Positions 54,957 to 64,000 of a stretch of DNA of 64,000 nt are shown piece by piece. Position 1 is the stretch's first letter. Each line of letters starts with the position of its first letter. A program made the translations under genes and the position numbers. The notes beneath the pieces are model-generated. The model was given only the letters and a program-made list of their open reading frames with translations, did no database searches and had not been told where the DNA came from. Source of the stretch: Pomphorhynchus laevis (lineage: Eukaryota; Acanthocephala; Palaeacanthocephala; Echinorhynchida; Pomphorhynchidae); contig WNNJ02003187.1 in assembly GCA_012934845.2 (NCBI GenBank), forward strand, positions 62,001 to 126,000. Reading direction: 5' to 3'.

Positions 54957-57350
54957 ATGCAGAGTAATCGTGAGCCTTTTTCACTGAATATCCTTCAGTG
55001 GAATTCGGGAGGTGCTTCTGCCCTTAGACTTCTATCCGGTAGAGATGCAGATGTTATAGTCCTCCAGGAGACGCGGTCTATCCGTCTACCCCAGGACATT
55101 ACTCGATTAATCCCAAAGCACATTTGTTCCCACTATACTCCGTACATATCCCCTCCTCACTCCTCTTCATCTCAAGGACTCTTGACCTTAATTAAGTGCT
55201 CTTTAAGGTCCTCCCTCCTATTAAACTATTCATGTCCAGCCATGTCTTGTTTAGTAGTTTCACTCTGTAAGAACGGTAAACGCTTCAGTCTTGCCAATGT
55301 CTACATCCGTCCTGGGGAGATACACAAAAACCATGTCACCCTGGATAGTATTATCGACAGCGGCTACGACATGATACTTGGACATTTCAACGACAGAACT
55401 GGTCGTTGGATCAATGCAGCACTTCGCAGAGCTAGGAACGGTTATCTTATTCACAAACCACCTTCCCCTACCTTTCATTGCATATCAACAAATTCAGTCC
55501 TCGATATTTTACTGCTTCACTCGAGGTGGTTGTTAAAGCCCCTCTGCACAGAGCAATCGCGCCAGCAATTGTCCACCTCTCATGACCTAATTCGTTGGAG
55601 AATTGAGGAAGATACGTTGCTTCGAAGGAGGTTTCACTTTGATCCGGTCAGAGAGGCCCTCTTTCAGGCGGCAATCCAACTCTTTCCCAGAATAGGAAAT
55701 GAGAATATGACCGAATTTAATACCTACCTCTTTTTGCAAGCTAACGCGATTTTATCGACTACTTATAAAGGTCGTATGTACAATCCCACTCCGACGAAAC
55801 TCAAAGTCCTAGCGAAATTGCTGAACCTCCCTAATCTCTCTGTTTCCGCCAGACAGGCTCTCTCGAATGAATACTGGAGCACTAGATATAGGTTCCAGCT
55901 GAGTAAGGATAGGACGAGTATTGCTCGCCTTAGTCCTTCTCAGTCTTCCTTTTGGAAGATTTTCAAGAAGAAGTTTGTTTGCTGGAAGGATAGAGCATTG
56001 GGTTGGATAGGGAATGTAGGCCTCGATAAAGTTTTAGAAAAGTCACTAGCCCTACACAACTATGGAGCCACTCAATCACCTCAACCAATCCCGCCTTGGT
56101 GTAACTTCAGGAGTAGGGATCTATCTGTAACGGATATCCTTAACTCCTGGGTCCACTCCCAGGCACCTCCAAATCCATCGCTCCACTTTCTTCTCGGGTC
56201 TGTCAGCTTTTGACAGCTGATCAGAGAAGAGAGGTGGCCGTCACAATGCTTTTAGCATCCCCATCCGATGTAGCAGGCATCAATATTAGTAAGCGTGTTT
56301 TTATTCCTAAGAAAAAATCCTGCTCATGCCCTAAAAATCTGCGACCCATTTCGATTCAAAATGCCCTCGTGTCAATTTACGAAAAAGCGCTTGCGCGTAA
56401 AATCCGCGACCATTTAAGTAGGCGTAATTTGATCCCTCCAGGTTTTCATGGGTTCGTCAAAGGTCGCTCGGTCCATTCAGCAGTTGGTGAGGTGGAGCAG
56501 TTTTGTCGGGATAATAGCCATCGTTTAGTTGTGGCTGTTTTCCTTGACTTTTCTGCTGCATTTGACCGCATTTCCATTCCTTTTGTGATCCTTTCTCTCA
56601 GGTCCCTCGGGTTGCCTGCAAGAATTGTGAACAGGGTGGAGATCCTGCTGTATACCAAGCGATTTTACTATGAAGACGACCCTGATGCGCGTCAGTTCTA
56701 CCCTATTACGGGTGTGCCTCAAGGTTCCCCACTTTCTCCTATCTTATACCTTGCTGCCTCTATTAAATTATTCAAAATATTTAAACGCGAACAACGTCTA
56801 GTGGTGTACGCTGATGACACCACAGCCCTGTTCACTGGACACAGGTGTAAAGACGTAGTCTCTGACATCAGCCGTTTCTTTTCAAGATTAAAAGACCAGC
56901 TACCCAATCCAATCTTATTTTAAACTCTGCAAAATCGCAGGTGGTAGTCTTTCATGGCTCCCCTGCAACAAAGAAAAAACTTAAGAGACTAGCACTCTCT
57001 GCGCTCTCCTCCATATTCGCCTCTGAACCACTCCCCACCTTTACAAGTCGAGTAAAATACCTGGGGTTCACCGTTACGGTGAACTGGTCGGCGAAAGCCG
57101 ATCTGGATATATTCAAATGTATCCTGAAGAAAGCTAGGTTGGCCCTGAAACGGGCTTAACATCTGTCATTGAAAGGGAAAGCCCAGGTGCGCCTCTGGGG
57201 CACTTGGGCTATCTCGGGATTAGTCTTCTTTTCTAGAGGACGTCCCCCAGAGCAAAGGCTAAGGTTTCTTAAGCTCCTCGTCTCTCGTTTACCCAGCATA
57301 GTCCGTCTCGATTGGATTCTTCGGGGGTGAAAGACCCCGGGTGGTTCAGT
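54957..57350 (+). pseudogene. Jockey/I-like LINE ORF2 (EN and RT), frameshifted
   Basis: The start MQSNREPFSLNILQWNSGGA is a usual Jockey/I opening. The endonuclease shows N15 (LQWNS), VIVLQETR, LANVYIRPG and LGHFNDRTGRW (GDFN-like, D and N kept). No SDH box is obvious (STSHDLIRW near 55590 is the likely counterpart). The linker KDRALGWIGNVGLDKVLEKS leads to the RT in the next frame (56210-56923): LRPISIQNALVSIYEKALAR, PGFHGFVKGRSVHSAV, AVFLDFSAAFDRIS, GVPQGSPLSPILYL, LVVYADDTTAL. A further frame (56941-57159) has VVFHGSPATKKKLKRLAL and RVKYLGFTV, and then RPPEQRLRFLKLLVSRLP near 57240. The frame changes at about 56213 and 56925, with a stop at 57159, so it is inactive but only lightly decayed. 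Confidence 0.82.
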
Positions 57351-57639
57351 CGAAAGGCGGCGTGTTGGATCGGTTGGTGGGCTCAGATCCCCGTGGATTT
57401 GAGGCCATAGAAGAGAAAGTAGAAGACATGAATTGTTGAAGACCGAAATTGTGCTGCCGTTTTTTCTGACTATGATATGACTGTCTGTTTTTTTTTCTTG
57501 CATGCTACTTATAGGTTATTGATGTATTTAATAAAATCGTTGTTGTATTGTTCGTGTCTGAGATACGTTGCTCGGTACTCCAATCGTTACTGACTGTATT
57601 GTTCGTGTCAAACTTGCTTCAAAAATTAATGAATGAATA

Positions 57640-58200
57640 ACGATGGTGGAAAATTTATGCTTAGTTGCTGAAACAGAGCCACGCATTGCTTATTACGCTT
57701 ATACTACAGCTCTTCAACATAAATGGCAATTCATATTTCGCACGTGCGAGGTATACCCTGAACTACTTTAGCCGCTTGACGATGTCATTTTCGGGAAATT
57801 TATTACGGCTATCACATGACATTCGTCGGAAGGCATTAAATTAATCTCTCAACTGCAATGTAAGGAAGGTGGTTTAGGAACATTTAGTACTGAAAAAAAC
57901 CTGCAAATCAGCATACACACGATCACTATAGGTAACGAACATAATGTTGAACACTGAAGACAATATTACAAGACATGAAGCATTTCAACGTATATTCAGT
58001 GAATTTAGACATAAGCAACAACTGGATGCAAAAACGTTCAAACAAAATTTTCTCGCAAGCTTGATAAAACTACGATGCCACTTCTAGAATTTTGTTCACA
58101 TACAGGATCAGCTTCATGGATCAGTAATCGTCTTGACCAGAGGACATTCCAAGATGCTCTCGCTGTTCGATACTGATTTGAACCACCAAATAATCCTAGA
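57640..58200 (+). mobile_element. Retroelement C-terminal module (QHKW / LGGLG type)
   Basis: Frames read VENLCLVAETEPRIAYYAYT, TALQHKWQFIFRT, LLXPLDDVIFGKFITAIT, LISQLQCKEGGLGTF, later ASWISNRLDQRTFQDALAVR and FEPPNNP. This resembles a module found at the C-terminus of some invertebrate RT polyproteins ('A...TQPHAAY.AFTHGL.HKWTYL.RT...LL.PLE..I...F.PALTG...L..LP.R.GGLGI' and 'ASSWL..LPL...GF.L.K..FRDAL.LRY'). The parent element clade is not certain. It is joined at about 58200 to a PLE segment. Confidence 0.5.
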
Positions 58201-58205
58201 ACCAA

Positions 58206-58480
58206 ATTACCTTTAAACCAAATTACAATAAGGATGATGTTGTTCAAAATACCATGTGAAGGTTGCGATAAGATTTATATAGGTCAATCAGAGCGAAGAT
58301 AGTCTAAACGTATGGACCAACACAAATATTCTATTAAAAAGGCACAGGATCTGGGGCTGTGATATACCACTCTTTGAACAATAACCATAGAATAAACTTA
58401 GAAAGGGGTCAAGTGATTTTAGTTAAAATAATGTTTTAGAAAGGAAAATACAAAAAGTATATTTTATGCACAAAAATAGA
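58206..58480 (+). mobile_element. PLE GIY-YIG endonuclease segment
   Basis: The frame reads FKIPCEGCDKIYIGQSERR, then KRMDQHKYSIKKAQ, then (shifted) YHSLNNNHRINLERGQVILV and RKIQKVYFMHKNR. This is the C-terminal GIY-YIG nuclease of Penelope-like elements (Y.I.C..C...YIGQT.R....R..EH......; H....H.I......I........R...E). The conserved Cys pair and YIGQ are present. The segment is interrupted by stops. Confidence 0.72.
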
Positions 58481-58520
58481 AATATACTATTGCCTAATTG
58501 CAATTAGGCAATAGTATATT
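58481..58520. repeat. 40-bp perfect palindrome without loop
   Basis: AATATACTATTGCCTAATTG (58481-58500) is followed immediately by its exact reverse complement (58501-58520). Parts of the arm recur as short direct repeats to 58590. Confidence 0.95.
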
Positions 58521-58529
58521 GCCTAATAG

Positions 58530-58740
58530 TATATTTAGTATTAATAGTATATTTAGTATTATATTGCCTAATAGTATACAATAGTATATTTATAATTGCA
58601 ATTCTTATTTGTTTTTGTATTAATTTAATTGTTGTTTTATATAATTATTATAGCATACAAGACTAGCCATGCAGCTGTTTTGTCTGCTCACGGTGAAACC
58701 AATTTTATGTCAACAAAATCTTAATCCGGATACATGATAT
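58530..58740. other. AT-rich gap with short repeats
   Basis: Repeats of ATTGCCTAATAGTATA and ATTTAGTATTAATAGTATAT, then unique AT-rich DNA. Confidence 0.5.
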
Positions 58741-58770
58741 TGGAATTAGAATATGTGCAAAGCCATGTAA

Positions 58771-59070
58771 TTAGCGTTTTCTTATAGTGCACTCTATTTG
58801 AAAGCTGATGATATTCTCTGGAAGTTTGTTCCAAAGCCTCACCGCTCGATGAGAAAGGTGATATAGTCTTCCAAATTTGACGTGATACAGGGTCCTTACA
58901 GTAAGAGAGTGACCTTGTTTAATAGTTCGCTGGCTTTGCTGAATACAGTCGACCGGGAATCCGTCACGCTCGAATAACATATCCCTAAAACAAAATATCA
59001 AGACATTCTATACTAGTACGGACTGAAGGAACTCCTATATTGCGCAAGCGGTCCTTATAAGACAATTTCC
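58771..59070 (-). mobile_element. CR1-like LINE C-terminal fragment
   Basis: The minus frame reads RDMLFERDGFPVD, GHSLTVRTLYHVKFGRLYHL and HRAVRLWNKLPENI, the CR1 tail (RGHSL.......R..FF..R....WN.LP). The rest of the element is missing. Confidence 0.6.
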
Positions 59071-59138
59071 TGGGGAATGGCATGATCTCGTCAACCTACG
59101 GAGGACATTTTCAAGCTCATTCATCTCACCACGTGTAC

Positions 59139-59210
59139 ATGGAAATTTCAGTTTCAGATTTCAGTTCCAGATTTCAGTTCCGGTCGCTTTGCTCGCGAAA
59201 AATCTATAGT
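59139..59210 (+). repeat. CR1-like 5' UTR remnant: 13-bp repeats and GCTCGCG box
   Basis: Three to four units of TTCAGTTCCAGAT-type sequence lead into CGGTCGCTTTGCTCGCGAAA (59181-59200). The same junction occurs at 60330-60355, ahead of a CR1-like ORF1. Here no ORF1 follows. Confidence 0.7.
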
Positions 59211-59459
59211 TGCAATTTTTCATTTATTTACCGTATAAATGTATTGGTAATTTTACATAATGGTTTTAATACTGTCTTTTATTATTTTAGATTTAATATT
59301 TTATGTTATTCATATGAAATTAATATAGAGCAATATTGATATTCATAGAGCACTATTTCAGCAATATTGCAAGGTAATCGAAATTTATACTGGTATAAAA
59401 CACTATTTCAGCACTATTTCTACAAAAAAATTAAAAACAAAAGGAATAAATTTTCAGAA

Positions 59460-59800
59460 TATAAATACGTGCGATTTTAGTACGCTTTATACAAATCTAG
59501 ATTTAGTAGATATCAAACAAGCGTTAGACCATCAAGTAAATATAAATATATGGATAAAATTGAATTAATAGAATCCTTAAATATTTTGATAAATCAAAAT
59601 TATTTAAAGGTAGGGACATCTATATTTAGACAAGTAAAAGGTGTTCCAATGGGAGGTAATAGTAGCCCAATTATAGCTGACTTGTTTTTAAGCTTTATAG
59701 AATATGAATTTGTTCATAACTATGTAAAAAATAAATCTAAACAATATAAATATATGAAATATATGTTCCTATACATTTAAACCCATTTGACTAAACGATA
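59460..59800 (+). mobile_element. PLE RT fragment
   Basis: FSTLYTNLDLVDIKQALDH (about 59475) and, in the next frame, MDKIELIESLNILINQNYLK, FRQVKGVPMGGNSSPIIADL, SFIEYEFVH. The D.S.LYTN......A block and the Q..G.PMGGN.SP..A...L..E motif define the PLE RT core. It is cut before the xxDD motif. Confidence 0.78.
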
Positions 59801-59894
59801 ATTCACGATATTAAGATGCATTAGAAAAATTAATTAATCTTATATTCGTAAAACGATATACATATAAATGTTATAATAATTTTAACGCCTATCT

Positions 59895-60115
59895 AACAAA
59901 AATTAAATCATCAAGTAAAATTGAATTAATAGAATCCTCAAATACTTTGATAAATCGAAATTATTTAAAAGTAGGGATATCTATATTTAGACAAGTAAAA
60001 AGTGGTCCAATGGGTTGGGATAGTAGCCCAATTATAGCTGACTTGTTTTTAAGCTTTACAGAATATAAATTTGTTCATAAATGTGTAGAAAATAAAAAAA
60101 CATATATTAAATAAG
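59895..60115 (+). mobile_element. PLE RT fragment, second copy
   Basis: A diverged duplicate of 59550-59765 (SSKIELIESSNTLINRNYLK, PIIADLFLSFTEYKF), offset by about 360 bp. The flank between (AACGCCTATCTAACAAAAAT) resembles that at 26070-26090. Confidence 0.7.
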
Positions 60116-60217
60116 CGTTAGAAAAATTGATCTTATATTTTAAAAAAATATGAGAGGACAAAAAAATATACTGAGATCAAAAAATTTAACAGCTTAAACA
60201 CAATTTCGATTATAGAG

Positions 60218-60355
60218 TTCAGTTCCAGATTTCAGTTCCAGATTTCAGTTACAAATTTCAGTTCCAGATTTCAGTTTCAGATTTCAGTTCCAGATTTCAG
60301 TTCCAGATTTCAGTTTCAGATTTCAGCTCCGGTTCGCGTTGCTCGCGAAAAATCT
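60218..60355 (+). repeat. 13-bp tandem repeat (9 units) plus GCTCGCG box, CR1-like 5' UTR
   Basis: Nine units of TTCAGTTCCAGAT (60218-60334) run into GTTCGCGTTGCTCGCGAAAA. This heads the CR1-like element that follows. The monomer shares CAGTTCCAGAT with the 16-bp monomer at 52441. Confidence 0.92.
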
Positions 60356-60504
60356 TGTGCTCCACAGAATGCTCAATCGCAGTTTAAAAAATTCTTTATT
60401 ATAACTACTTACAATAAATAACATACATTGTTGGTTAATTAATCCTTACAATTACAATTATATTTCAATTGGATTACAATTTACATACATACCTACAATT
60501 ACAT

Positions 60505-61705
60505 ATGGGCGGAAACAAAAAGTAAACAGAAAATAAGGAAAGAGAATGGATTCAACTCGAGGTGGGGTGTGATACTCCAGGTTGTGAGGTTTGGAGCATT
60601 ATAAAGGTCAGGCTAAACGAACAGCTGCAATATAATGATCGATCGTTTTTATGTGGTTTTTGTAATGCTGACTATCGTAAGATCAGCGCTGAGAATAAGC
60701 CGGATAGAGCCTTACGCAGCGACAATACAAATGCGAATCTCGTTCCAGGTTGTGAAGTGAATGCAGATCGTATTCCTCAGGAGATCACCTCAAACGGATT
60801 ATACAATACGCCTCAGAATTGAAGTCCAATTTTGTAAGCTCATTGACACCGACCCGTATTTGGAAAAGAGGATATAAAAAATCTATCACTACTACTAGAC
60901 AGTTCCCAATAGAAAAGACGCAAGATACCTATTTTAAAACTACGCGTTCTCAATGTCTCCTAAAAATGCGAGTGATAACCTGCGTCATTGTCATGCTAGC
61001 ACAGTTGCGATATCGACGGATTTATTAAATTCGAGGCATAATATAATTTACGTTTCACCATATGATGTGCAAATTGTTGACACAAATAAGATTATCGGAC
61101 AATCATTGACGTGTTGCTTGTGCGCGTCTTCAGCCAACATATATCCAGCTGGTAGGCATATAGCAACGAACTTTAGTCCTATCAAGCCTAGTGATTTTCT
61201 CAAAACAAAATCGGTTGAGCAGATTCGGCATCATCATGATAGGACAAAGACGTGCTATTCAGTGGGTTTCCTGATTCCAACGCCGCAAATTCACAGGAAT
61301 ATATGGATTATGACTTGTCTAATCTACGTAAGGTATTCTACTACCTATTGCATAAAGGTTATGAAGAGTTAGCATCAGCTATCAACGTGAAGAAGCTATT
61401 CCGGCTTGGTAAAAGAATGTATGAGAAACCAAAGCTACTAAAGGTGATATTGTCCTCTTCTGATCATGCACGCTTTTTGTTAATGCGTGGATTTTGTCTA
61501 AAAGAGCTGCCATATCGTATACTTCGTGACCTTTCGTCAGAAGAGCGAATAAAATTGAGCAAAGCAAACATTGAATTAAGAAGTCGGCTTTCTCAAGGTG
61601 AAGCAAATCTTTGTATTCGGGATTTTCAGGTTGTCAAATGGCGCCCTGTCGTGTGTTGGAAACGGTTAACCCCTTTGACTGTCGCAAAGCCGGCTTGCAT
61701 GTGAA
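60505..61705 (+). pseudogene. CR1-like ORF1 (copy B3), frameshifted
   Basis: It starts MGGNKK near 60505. The Cys/His finger reads VGCDTPGCEVWSIIKV and FLCGFCNADYRKIS (60562-60660). After frame changes near 60820 and 61240, the C-terminal domain 61252-61704 reads LRKVFYYLLHKGYEELASAI, VKKLFRLGKRMYEKPKLLKV and ILRDLSSEERIKLSKAN, IELRSRLSQGEANLC. Comparison with 49444-49698 shows the same domain, so the ORF1 family is defined by an N-terminal PHD-like finger and this C-terminal domain. Confidence 0.68.
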
Positions 61706-61809
61706 TTTAGAGAATACGAATCATACCTTAGGGTATCTGATTGAGCTTGATAATCTGTGCTCTAGTAACCCTAAAGAGGATGCCTTGCAACCCGCCGCTA
61801 TTTGTCGGT

Positions 61810-64000
61810 AGGTAATTCTAATCTTCGCAGTCTTCATGCGCATCTTACAGAGCTAAGATACCATGTTGGGGTTAATGCGTATATTCTGTGTTAGTGAGTC
61901 ATGGCTACACCAAAACATCTTGGATACTACTGTTGATATTTCAGGATATCGTCTACTCCGCGGTGATAGAAAGTCTAGCAGGCGTGATGGTGTTGCAGTG
62001 TACATTCGGGACCACTTTTTGATTTCCGATATCTCTCAAGTTTGTGATCCTCGTGGTTTCTTCGAGAAAATTTCCTTTCATATTGAGTATGATTGTTCTG
62101 GTATTAGATTTTGCGTTGTATATCGTTCTCCTTCTATGTGCTCACGGACTGCGGTCTGCTGAAACAAATATTGCAATCGATAAGTCTCAGCTCTCACTTC
62201 GTTCTCCTAGGAGACCAACTTTCCCCGATCAAATCGGCAGCAGTCAATATTTGGTGACCGTAGCGCAGTGGAAAGGAAAATCTCAGAATTTGTTGCTGAT
62301 GAGCTCTTGCTAGCACAGCATGTGCAGGAGCCTTATGTTTTTCTTCTACCGCTGATACTGTACTTGAATTGGTTTTTTTTTCAAACGTCTTAAAAACATT
62401 GCTCGAGTTGATTACCTCCCACCGGTAGATAGTTCTGACCACTGTGTGCTATCCTTAAAGGTCACAACAAGTTTTAAATTCTGCCTTTCCGAGACCCAAA
62501 TTGTAAAGCGGGTTTGGCCAAAAGTATGAGGTGAGCAAATTTTATCTTTTTGCCAATGTCATCTACTTCAATGAAAAATTTTAAGGAAGTTTCATTGGAA
62601 GTGATTAAGGATTACCTTCTAGAGATATCCGATGTATTTGCCCCTAGGCGTGTCATCTCGCCAAATGCTAAACATCCTGCATGGTTCGATCAGAAATTGA
62701 AACTGATGTTGAGTGTACGAAATCGTCTATGGAAGTTATCTCGCTCGCTTCGGCACATCGCCAACATTTATAGACATTTTACAAACGTTTGTACTCGGAT
62801 CATGGTATCAAAACGCGAGAGATCGAATCAGCAATCATCGAAAAAGTAGATTGTAGCCCCAAGCTACTTTGGTCCTATGCTCGGAGAAACAGAACCCTTT
62901 ATACCGCAATCAAACATGTACACTCAGAGAATGGTCTGGTTACAGCTGAAACTGATATAGCTGAGACTCTCGCATCCTCGTTCTCAATTACATTATCACA
63001 TCTTACTTCTCACTTGAAATAGTACGGCATCCCTATTCATGAGCATACTGATTTCCGGCCGATATTCGCTTCTAAAATTCAAGAGTATCTTACCTATGTT
63101 CGTCCCTTTAGTGCCGCTGGCCCCGACGACATTTCACCATTCCTGCTAATAGTATTGTCGACTTACTTGGCCCTTCTTCTTGCGAAGATTTTTGCTAAGA
63201 GTTTGCCACTGGAAGTGTACCAGAATGAGTGAAAACTGCGATTGTTGTTCCTATTTCCAAAAAATTCATTGCATCATCATGTAGTGATTACAGGACAATA
63301 AGCTTGACCTCTTAGATATGTAAAGTCCTTAAACGTGTTATCTACAGTAGAATCTCTGACCATCTCGTCTCCCTTGGTATACTCTCGTACGCCCAGCACG
63401 GTTTTCGCCATTATCATTCGTGTTTGACGAACTTACTTACTGCGCGCGAAATGTTGACTCAATCGTTAAGTGTTGGCAACTCGGTCGATATAATCTTTAT
63501 TGAGTTCTCTAAAGCCTTCGACCTGGTCCCACATGAGAGCCTGATCAGCTTGTTAGCTCACTACGATGTTTCTACAACATTGCGCATTGAATTCGTGATT
63601 TCCTTTGTAACAGATCATTTCGAGTGATGGTTGGCAATAGCCTTTCTTTTGCAAGGCCTGTTAATTGTGACGTTCCCCAAGGTAGAGTCCTTGGTCCCTT
63701 GCTTTTCATTATATTTCTAAATGATCAGCTCTTACGCATAAATAGCCCCTGCTTGGCATTTGCTGACGATATGAAAGTCTAATGCGATAGAATTTTCGAC
63801 CCACAAGGCCAGCGTCTACAGCACGATCTTCACATGGAGTACTGCTACCGGTATGACCATGAATGTAGACAAATGTGTTCATATGAAGCTTGGCAACGGT
63901 AAGCCTGATCGTGACTTTTATTTTGGATGCCAGAAGCTTCACATTATGTCTGAGCACAGAGACCTTGGAATCATTTTGAGTAATGATCTCAAGACTCGAC
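61810..64000 (+). pseudogene. CR1-like ORF2 (copy B3), frameshifted, incomplete at edge
   Basis: Endonuclease: RIFCVSESWLHQNILDTTVD, SGYRLLRGDRKSSRRDGVAV, FCVVYRSPS (61863-62130), then a shifted DNF-like region and a VDYLPPVDSSDHCVLSL box near 62410-62460 (SDH kept). Linker: HPAWFDQKLKLMLSVRNRLW (62660-62730). RT: FSAAGPDDISPFLL (63110), QHGFRHYHSCLTNLLTAREM, IIFIEFSKAFDLVPHESL (63490-63545), VPQGRVLGPLLF (63673-63710), CLAFADDMKV (63752-63780), VDKCVHMKLGNGK. A window-edge cut removes the C-terminus. Several frameshifts and stops. Confidence 0.75.

Larger units (their letters stand above)
53634..57605 (+). mobile_element. Jockey/I-like LINE, full extent, flanked by 44-bp direct repeats
   Basis: The element holds a gag-like ORF1 (from about 53696 to 54830), EN-RT ORF2 (54957-57350) and a 3' region with AATAAAATCG at 57528. 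Identical-looking 44-bp segments (53634-53677 and 57562-57605; 42 of 44 bases match, core GATACGTTGCTCGGTACTCC) bracket it. These may be a long target-site duplication or the 5' start of a second tandem copy. At least four frame breaks. Confidence 0.75.
60356..64000 (+). mobile_element. CR1-like LINE (copy B3), runs off the window
   Basis: The element consists of a 5' UTR (60218-60500), ORF1 (about 60505-61705) and ORF2 from about 61810 to the edge (endonuclease, then RT past the YADD region). It has frame breaks in both ORFs. It resembles copy B1 in organisation but is clearly diverged, so it is a related subfamily. Confidence 0.8.

Noticed and set aside
1-64000. tRNA, rRNA, spliced-leader or other structural RNA genes.
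   Set aside because: No cloverleaf with A/B boxes, rRNA core segments or Sm-site-bearing leader was recognised on either strand; a tRNAscan or Infernal run would settle this.

Overview
The window is a stretch of an AT-rich animal genome that consists almost entirely of transposable-element remains. There is no bacterial architecture: no operons, no ribosome binding sites, and very few long open frames. The only clearly intact host gene is an FTSJ1/Trm7-type tRNA 2'-O-methyltransferase (36917-37687, minus strand, one exon). A degenerate ARM-repeat (importin-alpha-like) gene may lie at about 16449-18270 (minus), and one short exon with a good splice donor at 29879-30020 (minus). The mixture of CR1-like, L2-like, RTE-like and Jockey/I-like LINEs, Penelope-like elements (PLEs) and ZBED5-type hAT elements would fit an invertebrate such as a flatworm or another LINE-rich lophotrochozoan. 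The sequence alone does not fix the species.

Layout. 1-4770: a LINE fragment, a cluster of AT-rich MITE-like repeats, and an isolated LINE C-terminus. 7440-7660: two hammerhead-ribozyme-like cores in tandem. 8320-14165: an RTE-like LINE fragment that runs into a higher-order satellite. Its 178-bp unit fuses the 3' part of the RTE-like LINE (plus strand) to the C-terminal region of an L2-like LINE (minus strand); 17 units alternate with about 570-bp spacers. 14382-14610: a large foldback. 16449-18270: the possible importin-alpha relic. 19290-28400: LINE scraps, a 362-bp inverted repeat pair, PLE fragments, a 562-bp hAT element with its 8-bp target duplication, and small repeat families. 29456-35375: RTE-like LINEs and PLE scraps. 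36917-37687: FTSJ1. 37830-45000: Jockey/I-like, CR1-like and L2-like LINE copies. 45045-52395: two halves of one hAT transposase separated by a 6.5-kb nest of LINEs, including a CR1-like element whose 981-residue ORF2 is open throughout. 52441-60115: more CR1-like, Jockey/I-like and PLE pieces, including a GIY-YIG endonuclease segment. 60218-64000: another CR1-like LINE, running off the window.

Three patterns cut across the annotation. (1) The satellite appears to be assembled from two unrelated LINEs in opposite orientation. (2) At least a dozen perfect or near-perfect inverted repeats with loops of 0-8 nt are scattered through unrelated elements, often in former coding sequence, as local template-switch mutation would leave. 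(3) The CR1-like LINEs begin with 13- or 16-bp tandem repeats followed by a conserved GCTCGCG box, apparently a repeated 5'-UTR module.
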